From: Tetrapyrgos nigripes | Taxonomy: Eukaryota; Basidiomycota; Agaricomycetes; Agaricales; Campanellaceae | NCBI GenBank assembly: GCA_013368315.1 | Contig: JAACJM010000023.1 | Location: forward strand, 496,001 to 560,000 | Direction of reading: 5' to 3' | DNA length: 64,000 nucleotides | Shown here: positions 32,694 to 42,853 of the stretch, one piece after another | How the letters are laid out: every line of letters starts with the position of its first letter | Position numbering within the stretch: the stretch's first letter is position 1 | Translations under genes and position numbers: made by a program | The notes under the pieces: model-generated | Seen by the model: the letters and a program-made list of their open reading frames with translations, nothing else | Told to the model about the DNA's origin: nothing | Databases searched by the model: none

Positions 32694-35358
32694 ACTTAGT
32701 AAGCTTATCCACTATGACCAGAACGTTGTCATACCCCTTGCTCACAGGTAATTCTGGGATAAAATCCATGGTAACTACCTCAAATGGTCGGTGAGGAATA
32801 GGGATTGGTTGAAGCAATCCTACTGGAGCGTGCTTACGAGGCTTTGACTTCTGACAGATATCACACGTATCCACGAATTGTTTGAGCTCACGGGACATAC
32901 GGGGCCAGTAAAAAGCAGTCGCGAGTCGATTATAACATCTGTGATAACCGCCATGAGCCGACTCTGTCTTTCCATCGTGGACCTCGGCCATGATCTCCGC
33001 TCGAAGGTTCTCGGGGACGCACAGTCTGTTATTTCCGTTCCAGTCCTCGAAATATAGAAGTCCATCTGCAGAGTAGTGATAATGGGAATGATATGGGTCT
33101 GAGAGGTTCTTAGTCTCCCGAAGGGAAGCGATTACTGTCGAAAATAGTTTGTCAGAATCATAAGCCTTTCGCCACCTCTCAAGCTCACCCGGAGAGAAGT
33201 GAATCAGAATATTGTAATTTCGAGAAGTAGCATAGTCTCGAATAACAAATGTTTCATCATCATTCATAAGCGACTCCCCTCGAAAAGTCATAGCATGAAT
33301 AGAATCAAATGCAATGTCTGAATCCAAAATAAGAGCATTAGCATACTGAGTAGCAACAGTTAGCAGCTTTTCCTCGAACCGATCGCCTAATTCTTTGTAT
33401 AAATTGCGGAGGGGGTCAGACGAAGCTGAAGGGATAGGGGAGATGGTTGAAATATCTGGACTATCTTGAGGTGGTACTCGTCGTCGAAGGCGAGAAATAG
33501 GATCCACATTTGAATGGACACGTCCTGCTCGATGTACAATTCGCATCCTCGGATAAGCGGAGAATACTGTTCCCCAAGTAAGTAAACGCCGATTGACGTT
33601 CTGAAAGGTGGTACTCCATGTCAAGGCAGCATGATCCGTGATAGCCAGTAGGTCCTCTCCTTCTATGAAAGGCTGAAACTTGATCAATGCTTCCTTCAGA
33701 GCTAACGCCTCGCGTTCTGTGGCTGAATAGTTGCGTTCAGGCGAGCGAAGCACTCTCGACCAATAGGCAATGACGCGCTCGATGTACACCACGGTGTCAT
33801 CGAAATTGCCAGCCCAAGCTCCAGGTGCAGGAACGTCCGTGAATTCCTTGCCCATGGCTGCGACCAAGCTTGGAACGGAGTCCCCAGCCTTGTAAGCTTT
33901 CTCCACCCTCTCGTAAAGCTTGGTTCCTTTTAGATCTCCAACTCGGATTGGTTGCACTTGTTGCAATATTCCCGCCAAACCATAATCGCAAGCATCCGTG
34001 TAGAGGCGATATGGGCGTCCCGGCATAGCAAATCCTCGTACTGGTGCGTTCATCAGTACTTCCCTACATAGGTCAAAAGCTTCCTGGTGAAGTGGCAACC
34101 ATTCCCACTCTGTCCCCTTTTTAAGCAGTTGAAAGAGCGGTTGCGCTATCCAGGCGTAAAAAGGAACATAACTAGAGAAGTATACCATCATTCCGAGAAA
34201 GGTTTGAAGCTCTTGAATGTTCCTAGGCTCTTCTAGGGCGAGAATAGCGTCTACCTTCTCTTTATGTGTGGAGGATCCCAGACGAGAAACCTTCTGCCCT
34301 AGCAGTAGTAGAGATTGATAGGCAAAGTGACACTTCGGAGGAGAGAGAGTGATTTGTACTGCTGCAATAGCTTTAAGTACCGAGTCAATGTGTAGGAGGT
34401 GATCTTCGAATGTTTTGGAAAATATGACAATGTCATCGATATATACCAATGCGAAAATCCAGAGAAAAGGAGCCAGTACGCCCTGCATGACGCGTTGGAA
34501 AACACTAGGTCCGTTTCGATACCCGAATGGCATCCTTCGAAACTGATATAAGCCTCGATGAGTCCGGAAAGCAAGCTTTTCTGCAGCCTCATCGGTCATG
34601 GTGAGCTGCGTAAACCCTGCGAGCGCATCCAAGGTTGTCAGCCACTGAGCACCTGTCAGTGCCTGCAGAATATCTTCCTGCTTCGGCAAGGGAAACTCAT
34701 CTGGAATAACCATGCTGTTGAGACATCGTAGATCGATAACCATTCGAGGCTTGCCGTTTCTATGGACTATGAATGCTGGAGCACCCCAAGGACTTTTTGA
34801 GGGTTCGATTACTCCTAGATTTATCCACGAATCCATCTGTTTGTCAATAACCTCTCGATTAGCTGGCGATGTAGGGAAGGGAGGTAGAGAAACAGGTTGG
34901 GAGCCTAGTTTCAACTGGATATCTACCTTGGCATCAAAATTCCCTAGTTTCCCATCCAGTCCAAAAGCGTTAGAATTTCGCAGTAATACCTCTTCCAACT
35001 GTAGACGTTGCGTTGGTGACAAGTCTGGAGAGATCGATACTTCTGAAAGTAGCTGACATGTGGGTACTTCCTCAACGCAAACTTCCGCTGTTTTTGGGCC
35101 GCCTTCAATTGGTTGCCCAGCAGCGGGATCATCCTCTCCGCTTGCATTTCGTTGTGCTTTGGAGGATATCTCTGTAGAGGCTATTGTGAGGTTAGAGGCA
35201 GAGGATAGGTTCGCTTCTTCCTCTAGCAAAGATTGGACGAGCTGTCCGTAGGCTTCTCCTCGTTGACGCTCCTCAGTACTTAAGTCTTCTGCCTTGTCTA
35301 GCCAATTCTCGGGGTCATGGCACTGTCCCAGGAATTCTCCCTCTCGATGGTTACCGGG
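32584..35358 (-). CDS. pol: Gypsy-B reverse transcriptase, RNase H and integrase N-terminal part
   Basis: The open frame overlaps the end of the protease ORF (it can be read from about 35358: GEFLGQCHDPENWLDKAED). It contains the reverse transcriptase with MVIDLRCLN and YIDDIVIF (near 34440); RNase H (LYTDACDYGLAG, AITDHAALTW); the integrase zinc module (HGGYHRCY...CDICQ, near 32850-32950); and the first catalytic aspartate in TMDFIPELP. It then runs out of frame at 32655-32690, before the second aspartate. A single-base indel in the integrase would explain this. Confidence 0.92.
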   Translation of the reverse strand, partial: PGNHREGEFLGQCHDPENWLDKAEDLSTEERQRGEAYGQLVQSLLEEEANLSSASNLTIASTEISSKAQRNASGEDDPAAGQPIEGGPKTAEVCVEEVPTCQLLSEVSISPDLSPTQRLQLEEVLLRNSNAFGLDGKLGNFDAKVDIQLKLGSQPVSLPPFPTSPANREVIDKQMDSWINLGVIEPSKSPWGAPAFIVHRNGKPRMVIDLRCLNSMVIPDEFPLPKQEDILQALTGAQWLTTLDALAGFTQLTMTDEAAEKLAFRTHRGLYQFRRMPFGYRNGPSVFQRVMQGVLAPFLWIFALVYIDDIVIFSKTFEDHLLHIDSVLKAIAAVQITLSPPKCHFAYQSLLLLGQKVSRLGSSTHKEKVDAILALEEPRNIQELQTFLGMMVYFSSYVPFYAWIAQPLFQLLKKGTEWEWLPLHQEAFDLCREVLMNAPVRGFAMPGRPYRLYTDACDYGLAGILQQVQPIRVGDLKGTKLYERVEKAYKAGDSVPSLVAAMGKEFTDVPAPGAWAGNFDDTVVYIERVIAYWSRVLRSPERNYSATEREALALKEALIKFQPFIEGEDLLAITDHAALTWSTTFQNVNRRLLTWGTVFSAYPRMRIVHRAGRVHSNVDPISRLRRRVPPQDSPDISTISPIPSASSDPLRNLYKELGDRFEEKLLTVATQYANALILDSDIAFDSIHAMTFRGESLMNDDETFVIRDYATSRNYNILIHFSPGELERWRKAYDSDKLFSTVIASLRETKNLSDPYHSHYHYSADGLLYFEDWNGNNRLCVPENLRAEIMAEVHDGKTESAHGGYHRCYNRLATAFYWPRMSRELKQFVDTCDICQKSKPRKHAPVGLLQPIPIPHRPFEVVTMDFIPELPVSKGYDNVLVIVDKLTKFVTCIPCSNAYYGGGDCTALFQAYHLQIWHSPANYF

Positions 35359-36513
35359 TGTCTAGAAAAATTAGCTACGTGAAGGATGGGGTCAGCTCGA
35401 GTAATCAGCGTATCAGCCGCACCATAAGCGTCATCAGCATTAGTATTGTGGCGAATACAACGTTCTACGTACAGCTGATTTACTCCTGGAGGGAAGCGCA
35501 CCTTGACTCGGACTGAGACAGAGGTTTCTGGCGGAATGATTGTCCGTTGCAAGGCAACAACGTCCTGTCGTTTCTCCCGGAGTCGTTGACGGTAGCGTAG
35601 ACGTCGTAAACGTTGATGTCGTTTCTGCTTGGAGAATGATGGTCCTAACTCCCGCTTAGCTACCACCTTGAAGGCATTTCCCTGCCTATCAGTAAATGGT
35701 GTTGAAACCGAGTTTCGTACCTCAAGTTCTCGCCTGGTGTCACCGAATGACAGGTAAGAACGGCCATCCTTTCTGAGAATTGATAAATCGAACTGATCTG
35801 CAAAATCATTTCCCAGTATAAAAGGAGTGCTCATATCCTTTACTACGTAGGCCTCAACTGGTAGTTTAACTGGACCGTCAGGAGTATGGAAGTATAAATC
35901 AATATTCACAAATCCTGATATACAGGTAGTTCCCGTTACCTGGACAAGTGTGATATTCTGACCTACACGTGGCTTTGGTTTTGCGGCGAGGGCGTTAAGA
36001 GCCTGATGTGAGATGAGAGTGATGTCAGAACCAGAGTCGATGATCACTGGGATAGCGTCTTCGAATCCATTGACTGTGGCCGTGGTTTCAGTGGCCTTCG
36101 ATCCCAGAAACGTGGTGCCTGGAGGTCGAGTTAATCTTCTCTTGAGCTCCAATAAAGGTTGGGTCGAAGCGTGATGTGTGCGTACGAAATGATTAACAGA
36201 GGTTATTTCTCTAGCCAATCGGCGACGACTGCGACGATTAAGAGAAGGTTTGGCATGGTAGGAAGTACAGGCTGTATTCGACATTTGAGGAGAAGATGCT
36301 ACAGGGTTATCTGGAGGTGCAAAAGAATCCTTGCCGGGAGCAGGTGATAAGGAACGAGGTGAATTAGTGGATAGGGGTGCAATAGACGGATTATCGGAAG
36401 TAGAGCTTTGATGGGAAGTAGATGATTGATTGCCGATTAAATAGGTGGAGACCTCCGGCACTTTGCTCGACTCAGGGGTATCAGTAGTCCGGAGGTCCTC
36501 TAAAAATCCTCAC
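35298..36513 (-). CDS. pol: Gypsy-B aspartic protease domain
   Basis: Open in its own frame from the gag overlap (about 36513) to the TAG at 35298. It carries the retroviral-type active site VIIDSGSDITLIS near 36020-36050 and the flap region PFILGNDFADQF near 35790. A basic segment (KQKRHQRLRRLRYRQRLREK) follows. It cleaves the Gag-Pol precursor. Entry is probably by a -1 shift at GATTTTTAG. The exit into RT also needs a -1 change, near the GGG at about 35344, where a lost base is as likely as programmed shifting. Confidence 0.85.
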
Positions 36514-38467
36514 ATATACTATCATAGAGCTCCTCGTATTCGTCCTGGGCTTCTAAGTCTTCAAGGGTGCAACTAGCTAGTCTTACCCTAGCAGTTCGCC
36601 TGCGAGAATGTCTGCATTCATTATCCCAATGGAGTTCACTTCCGCAGTGCCGACAAGGACGGGCTCCTTTGTCTTTTGGAGTAGCCTTTTTCGAAACTAC
36701 AGAGTCGTCCTTGGGAAATGGTGGTGGAGGAAGGTCCGAACGGGATCCTACCAAGTTAACGCGAGCTTGATTCCTTCTCTGCGAGAAACGATTATTATTT
36801 TCAAAGCGCGCATCCGCCTCTGGGAATGACTGTTGAAGACGGATTAATGTTTCCTCATGGAACCTAATAGCCTTCTGGAACTCACACGCATCGCGGTAAG
36901 CTTGCGTAGTAAGTATGCTGCACCAGAAGTCCGGCGCACCAGCCATCACTTCGGAGATAATCTCAGTGTCCTCCAATTCAAAGACACACGTCAGCAGATC
37001 TGATTTTCGGATATAGTACTCGCTTGGCGACTCCCGTGTAAACCCTGGTTCCCTGTAGTAGGCTGCTCTTGCCTTCTGCTTCGTATTCTCTATCCACTTC
37101 CTGTGCATGAAGTATTCCACTATCTCGTCACGTAAGTAATCCCATTTCTCTTCTAGTTCCAGTCGTCGGCGTAACGGTAGAGAGAAATACCAGGTCTCAG
37201 CCTTGTCTTTCAGTCGTTTAGGAACCACACTGCCCAGTTGTCTTCGAATCGTTGACGAGTATCGCGCCAAATCGTTAATTTTCGCTAGCCATTTGACGAT
37301 TGTCTCCGTGTCTCCATCCCAGGTAGGTACCGAGTCGAATTTCAGTTTTAAATCGAACTGAAAAGATACCTTCTTCTTTCTGTCCTTTCCTTTGTCTTGC
37401 CCCCCTCTCCCGGTTCTTCGCGCTGATGGTCCCCTACCTCGTCCTCGATCATCGTCAGAAGAATCACTACTATCACTCGGTTCGCTGTCGGATGGTGGTC
37501 CCGTTCTTCCTCTACTAGGAGAAGCTGCGCGAGGCGGGGTAGAATTATCCATGTGTGGAGGTACGTCTCGTCCTCCTTTCTTGTCGTAACCAAGCAACTC
37601 ATTTAGCTTGGTATTCCTTCCTAAAGGAGCTGCAGATTGTCGATTATTGTGAGTACGTCCCGTAGCTGTACGGAGGTGCGCACTGATCGAATCTCCCATA
37701 CCGATACCTGAGGCGGCTTTACTGAGGCTAGGGAGGAGTGAAAGAGCATTCTGAGTGATAGTTTCCGAGGTACGTGGTTCGTTGGTCTGGAAATTGTATA
37801 CCTCATCTAATTCGGTCAAAAAGTCTTCCACATTAGCACGATACGCTACTGCTAGGATCTCATACTCATTTGCCTCAAAGAAACTGACTCCTGCTCTCCC
37901 AACCAACCATCGAGGTGTCCCAGGCACTGATACTCCCTTCAGATCGAACCCTTCCCTTGCCTGTCGGGCTAGAAGATAAAACGCGGTGTTGAGTGTTTCG
38001 AAACGAGACTTGCTAGGAGAATAGACAAGTATTTCTTCTTCGGTTTGTGCATCCTTGTTCGCTACCGTCTTCGGATTGCTGATTACCTCAGTTAGTTCTC
38101 GTAGAAGGTCCTTAAAGATTATCTGAACTCTACGCGAGGTCGTTCGAAAGGTAAGTACCTGAGGTATCTTGAGTCCCTCTGCAGCATATTGAAGGGCTAA
38201 TTTTCTCCTTTCTTGCCAGGCTTCATCTTTCCCGATATCGGTGACAGATGATAGGGCGAGGGAAAAGAATGGAATGTATTCGATCTCGAGTCCTCCCGGG
38301 ATGTCCTCGACATATCGCATGGGGTCTTCCAATGGCTTTAATTCCGGGATCGTCGGTGGAGTCTGCGTGTCGTTTTCCTGATCCGTGGGTGGCTGACTGT
38401 TCCCAGGCTGACCGCTTTCGCCTTGAGCATTAGTCTTGCGGGTGCCCTTCTTGCTTTTTCCAACCAT
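36500..38467 (-). CDS. gag: Gypsy-B gag
   Basis: The first ATG is at 38465-38467 (MVGKSKKGTRK), giving 655 aa. The frame is open without an ATG up to the LTR edge. There is a Pro/Ser-rich basic N-terminus and a mid-region with SDSDSDD-like acidic and Arg-rich stretches near 37400-37470. The capsid-like domain follows (VKWLAKINDLARYS, about 37250), and near the C-terminus the knuckle CRHCGSELHWDNEC (CX2CX4HX4C). It ends CEDF-stop, and the GATTTTTAG at that point allows a -1 shift into protease. Confidence 0.92.
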   Translation of the reverse strand: MVGKSKKGTRKTNAQGESGQPGNSQPPTDQENDTQTPPTIPELKPLEDPMRYVEDIPGGLEIEYIPFFSLALSSVTDIGKDEAWQERRKLALQYAAEGLKIPQVLTFRTTSRRVQIIFKDLLRELTEVISNPKTVANKDAQTEEEILVYSPSKSRFETLNTAFYLLARQAREGFDLKGVSVPGTPRWLVGRAGVSFFEANEYEILAVAYRANVEDFLTELDEVYNFQTNEPRTSETITQNALSLLPSLSKAASGIGMGDSISAHLRTATGRTHNNRQSAAPLGRNTKLNELLGYDKKGGRDVPPHMDNSTPPRAASPSRGRTGPPSDSEPSDSSDSSDDDRGRGRGPSARRTGRGGQDKGKDRKKKVSFQFDLKLKFDSVPTWDGDTETIVKWLAKINDLARYSSTIRRQLGSVVPKRLKDKAETWYFSLPLRRRLELEEKWDYLRDEIVEYFMHRKWIENTKQKARAAYYREPGFTRESPSEYYIRKSDLLTCVFELEDTEIISEVMAGAPDFWCSILTTQAYRDACEFQKAIRFHEETLIRLQQSFPEADARFENNNRFSQRRNQARVNLVGSRSDLPPPPFPKDDSVVSKKATPKDKGARPCRHCGSELHWDNECRHSRRRTARVRLASCTLEDLEAQDEYEELYDSICEDF

Positions 38468-38581
38468 AGGTTCTGAGCTTTCGTAAAGGCTTGATGAGAT
38501 AGAGAGAGAAGAGGGCGAAGAACAAGATGAGCTAATCGTAGAGGTAAGATTTACACTCTGAGTTCCCAGTGTGTCCACCAG

Positions 38582-39012
38582 TGTAAAATACTAGCGTAGA
38601 TCTGTAGATAGTTCAATATACTCAAGAGGTAAATCTTATAAGAAATACGAGTCGTTACGCCAAGACTTGTAGCGCTCGAGGCTGCTAGTAAGTACTTAAC
38701 GGATTGAAGAAGCTGGTAAGTGCGTAACTTTACGAAGCCACTCAAGATCTCTTACTTCACTCGGAAGGTAAGTTAAACGATGTAGTAATTCAGTGGTTCT
38801 TTTAGTACAAGGTATCTTGGTATATATAATGCTAAGACAAGCTAAAGAAACTTGTAGATTGTATGAGAAAATAACCGAACATTCTATAGTACAAAAGATC
38901 AATGACTCGAACCCGAAGTAATCCTATCCGTACTAAAGAGGAAGTCGAAGATAATCATGAGCTCAGAGATAAGATAAGAAGATACTGGGAAATCATACTT
39001 TGTTACATTACA
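38582..39012 (-). repeat. Gypsy-B 5' LTR
   Basis: 431 bp, identical to 29715-30145, bordered on the right by GTACC. Transcription of Gypsy-B would start here and run leftwards, antisense to the P450. Confidence 0.97.
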
Positions 39013-41469
39013 GTACCCGCTCATTGGAAACTTGCTGGACATTCCAACGTCGTACGAATGGATAGAGTGGGCAAAATGGGGGAAACAATGGGGTACGTGT
39101 CTCGTCTTTCCAGTTCCCAGCCGTTTTCCTGATTTTCACTGATCATGATTCAGGTGATCTTCTCTCGATGTCGGTCTTCGACACCACTGTTGTCGTGATT
39201 AACTCGTATGAGAGAGCAGTGGAAATGCTGGACAAGAAGGGAACAGTCTACTCAGACAGACCATACGTGCCTATGGCCATGGAGCTTATCGAGATGAGGG
39301 TACGTGATTCACCTTAAGAGAAGACCCTTCAAGTTGACGGAGCTTTAACTTTATTTATCCAGGACTCCATGGGTTTCCTTCCTTACGACAAGACTTTCAA
39401 ATCATCTCGTCGGCTTTTTCACCAGGAGCTTGGAAGCAGCTCGGCCGTTCGAGGATTCTTCCCTGCGGAGGAGCATTTGGCAAGACGATTCTTGAAGCGT
39501 GTACTCAATAGCCCCGAAGAATTGTTGGATCACTGTTTCCAGTGCGTATGTTCTTATACTCAGCGAATAGTACTGAATATCTTCCTGGCTTGCAACTACA
39601 GACATTCCGGCGCTATTATTCTACGAGTCGCGTACGGTTACGAGGTTGAAGAGAAGAATGACCCCTTTGTTCATATCGCCAACACTGCAATGGACAACTT
39701 CAACAAGGCTACTGCTCCAGGTGCATTCCTCGTCAACCAAATGCCAATCCTTCTCAATGTTCCCGATTGGTTCCCCGGTGCTGGATGGAAGAAGTTAGGA
39801 AAGTCGTGGGCTAAGGACTACTGGGCAATGGTGGACATTCCTTTCGAATATGTGAAGAAAGGCTTGGTATGTAAACATTACTGACAAGTCAGTGCACTGA
39901 ACCTTCGCTTATCTCGGTTTCCCCTCTAATAGGCCGATGGAACTGCTGGTGATTCGTTCACTGCAAAGTGGCTCAAGCAAAACATCTTGCCCCAGGAAGA
40001 GCTCGATCTAAAATTCGCTGCGAGTTCAATGTTCGGTGGTAAGTACTCTTTACTTACGGGAGAGCTCTGTCCGCTGAAAGTTTTTCTCTTGCAGCTGGGG
40101 GAGAGACGAGTGCCGTGACGTTCTATGTCTTCTTCCTTGCAATGTGTATGCATCCCGAAATTCAAAAGAGGGCTCAAGAGGAGATCGACGGTGTGGTTGG
40201 TCATGATAGGCTGCCAACGTTCGAGGATCGTATTCATCTTCCCTATGTCGAGGCTATTTGTAAGGAAACCATGAGATATCATGCTGTTGTTCCGAACGGT
40301 AAGATGATATCCCCTTCTCTTGAGAATCCGGCATTAAACCTCGAGCCAGGACTTCCTCATTGCACTGCTACGGATGACATTCATGACGGCATGTTCATCC
40401 CTAAAGGCGCTATCATTTTTGCCAATATCTGGTACGTGGTTCGCTCAACACGAGTTCCAAGCTTTCGATCGAACTATTCCTTTTTCCCTTCAAGGAATAT
40501 GACACATGATCCCAATGTCTACAAGAACCCGATGGAATTCAATCCCGATAGATTCCTCAGAAGCCAGCCTGAAAGAGACCCCAAGGACATCATCTTTGGC
40601 TTCGGGAGAAGGTATGTTTCGATTTTGTGGCCTTGTAAGGCTGTGCTTGATGTTGATTCTCTTTATGGTCTCGGATTAGACTCTGCCCTGGTAAGCACTT
40701 TCCGATCATGGCTCGTTCTAGCGCTGACTTCCTCTCCTCCAGGTCGTCTTCTCGGTGACGCTTCCATCTTCATCACACTGGCAATGTCGCTAGCCGCTTT
40801 CGATATTCAGCCATTAAAAGGCGAGCGTCCTTTGTTATTGGATAATAAGACTGGCATCGTTAGGTGAGATTCCACAAGATCTGCGTCCATCACCCTTACT
40901 TACACTGTTGGTTCTCTATAGCCATCTTAGCCCGTTCAAATGCAGCATTACACCACGCATCGACCGTGAAAAACTTGCCGCCATGGTTCAATAGACTGGA
41001 ATCTCTGTACTGTGTGCACACTTTCGTTTGATGCTGTTCTCTTCTCCAATAGTAGCTGCGAGCATTCTTTTTTCTAATCTACACTTCTTCGTTCCCTTAC
41101 TACACGCTCCTTTCGATATATTTTACACTCTCTGTCTGGCTAATGGAATCTTTGGTTAAACTCTAAAACAAGCTTGTGATGAAGTATCCAACTCTGAGGC
41201 CGACGTATATAATAAAAGGTCACCGACGCACAAGGCGGAGACCAAGCTACGGACATTCCGCAGTGTAGCGGCTTTTATTTTCTCATTATTTTGAATAGGT
41301 TAAATCAGTATCATAACAAAGTAGCTACCACAAATGCGTACAGACTACTTTGATAAAGATAATTGATCTCGCATAACAATGATACAGTACATAAAAACGA
41401 GACTCATGAAAGAAAGAGCAAGAGATTTTACATCGAAATCGACTCAACTCGACTCAAACGCCACCCGCC

Positions 41470-41965
41470 TTATTCATAATACCATATCATACTCAACATC
41501 CCTTCGATAGCAGGAGAGTAGCAAGAGCAGTAGCGGTAACGGTAAGAACCATCGCACGATGCACCGGCACCGGCGTGACCGATGGCACTGGTAGTGGTCG
41601 CAGAGTTGTTTATACCTTCACCTGTCGGACTCGAGGTTCCGCTACTAGTGCTAGTGCTGCTGTTACTGTCATTATTGCTGCTAAAGGTTTCGTTTCCGTT
41701 TCCGTTGTCAGAGGAAGAAGAAGAGGCAGGTGAAGTATCCGAATCAAATCCGAATCGTTGACGGTGTATCTATGTATAAAATGGTCAGGGAAAAAAAGCG
41801 AATGTAAGTACACGTTGAATAAACAAACTAACATGTGACCGTCCCAGTGACATTAACACGAAGCAGTGGCATCTTTCCCCAGTTTTGCAACGCGTTGGAA
41901 CACAGGATGTAAAATGAGAATTCCACGGTTCGGGTAATTTGGTGAACAAATTCGCTACACGACAT
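41470..41965 (-). pseudogene. Possible remnant of a Ser/Thr-rich GPI-anchored-type protein
   Basis: On the minus strand an ATG frame (41965 to about 41835, ending VNVTGTVT) is followed by an intron-like break. Then comes a strongly Ser/Thr/Asn-rich stretch (TSPASSSSSDNGNGNETF, about 41700). In the next frame lies a hydrophobic end (MVLTVTATALATLLLS, stop at 41493). A Ser/Thr-rich stalk followed by a hydrophobic tail is the layout of fungal GPI-anchored proteins, but the two parts are out of frame by one base near 41570. I take this as a broken gene or gene fragment; the identity is unknown. Confidence 0.3.
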
Positions 41966-41984
41966 TACATTGTACATATGGCAA

Positions 41985-42362
41985 CCGAACTGGCCCTAAG
42001 GCCTTAATAAAGGGCACCCGTCCATGTTAAGTCTTAATACCTTAATTATAGGTCTTTATTAAGGGCAAGTTAATTTCAATTTAAGGCCAATTTAAGGGCA
42101 TTTGTCTTCAGTCAATGACAATCATAGCCGCTAATGGCCCACCAACTGAGCTTTACTCTCACTATACCCCTTTCCTCTTCAGCGGCAAAAAGCAGCATTG
42201 GTCCAGATCTGATTCTATCAAAGCACACTTGTTCTTGGGAGACTTGGTCAAAAAAATTTCCATAAAACTTGCTCTATTAAGACTTAATTAAGGCTTAAGT
42301 ACAAACTGTGAGCAAGTTAAGTCTTAATTAGAAATCAAATTAAGGTCTTTGGTCTGACACTG
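41985..42362. mobile_element. Degenerate hAT-related MITE
   Basis: The right end, read inwards, is CAGTGTCAGACCAAAGACCTTAAT, close to the ends of the hAT at 4866-16144. The left end CCCTAAGGCCTTAAT matches the same pattern less well. The interior is full of TTAATTAAG and AAGTCTTAA words like the hAT subterminal regions. No 8-bp duplication was found. It is a non-autonomous relative of the hAT family, boundaries approximate. Confidence 0.5.
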
Positions 42363-42853
42363 GAGATTTGCAGACAGTTCGCTAGGATACGGACTGACTG
42401 GGACAGTTTTCACAAGGCTCGGACGTTGAAGATGAAACACAAGGAAAGGCACTAGAGAAGTTCTAGCACTACCATTCTTAGCCATGGATCATCAAGGCAT
42501 GGGTTGGGTCCGGAATTTGATGGATGGGAACTGTCGCAGTGGGCATCAGCGGCTACGCTCAGATTTAAGCATGTGTAGAGGTCCGAGGACGCAAGGTGTA
42601 CCTTTCTTTTAATTGTCTTGGTTCTCTCTGCAGAATCGGTGAAACGACGGATTGACCAAATGGATTTTGTCCAGGCACCACCCGAATACGCTGGTCCGAC
42701 AGCAATACATTTATGGTACCCGCGTTGCTTCCCTGACGACCTCGACATAAGCCCAGACAATCAAAGCTCTCTGGCGTTCCTGGTCTATCTCTTCCCCGGT
42801 TTATTTAACGTCTGGCTCCTGTGTACAATGTACACTCCTTCCCTCATTCTACT

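Larger units (their letters stand above)
29715..39012 (-). mobile_element. Gypsy-B: Ty3/gypsy chromovirus inserted in the P450 gene
   Basis: 9,298 bp, with two 431-bp LTRs read as identical and 5-bp target duplications GTACC at 29710-29714 and 39013-39017. It is read right to left: 5' LTR, gag, protease, RT-RNase H-integrase, integrase end with chromodomain, accessory ORF, 3' LTR. It belongs to a different lineage from Gypsy-A: the LTRs are unrelated, Gag differs, and protease is in its own frame. Two frame breaks in pol contrast with the zero divergence of the LTRs. Confidence 0.96.
29600..40994 (+). pseudogene. Cytochrome P450 monooxygenase, exon 1 interrupted by Gypsy-B
   Basis: The ATG is at 29600. 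Exons are 29600-29714 joined to 39018-39092, then 39154-39299, 39363-39541, 39602-39866, 39933-40038, 40095-40298, 40350-40431, 40495-40611, an 11-nt exon 40680-40690, 40743-40863 and 40922-40994. The total is 1494 nt, an exact coding length of 497 aa, normal for microsomal P450s. Seen: an N-terminal membrane anchor (LLLCAGLFIAG); the hinge PPLPPGPKG; the I-helix AGGETS; the ExxR motif KETMR; FNPDRF; and the haem-binding loop FGFGRRLCPG, whose cysteine lies in the 11-nt exon. The protein would be an ER-bound haem oxygenase using NADPH-P450 reductase; the substrate cannot be told. The insertion after Gly-Tyr in the hinge abolishes function, although every exon remains open. The allele is probably very recently inactivated. 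Confidence 0.95.
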
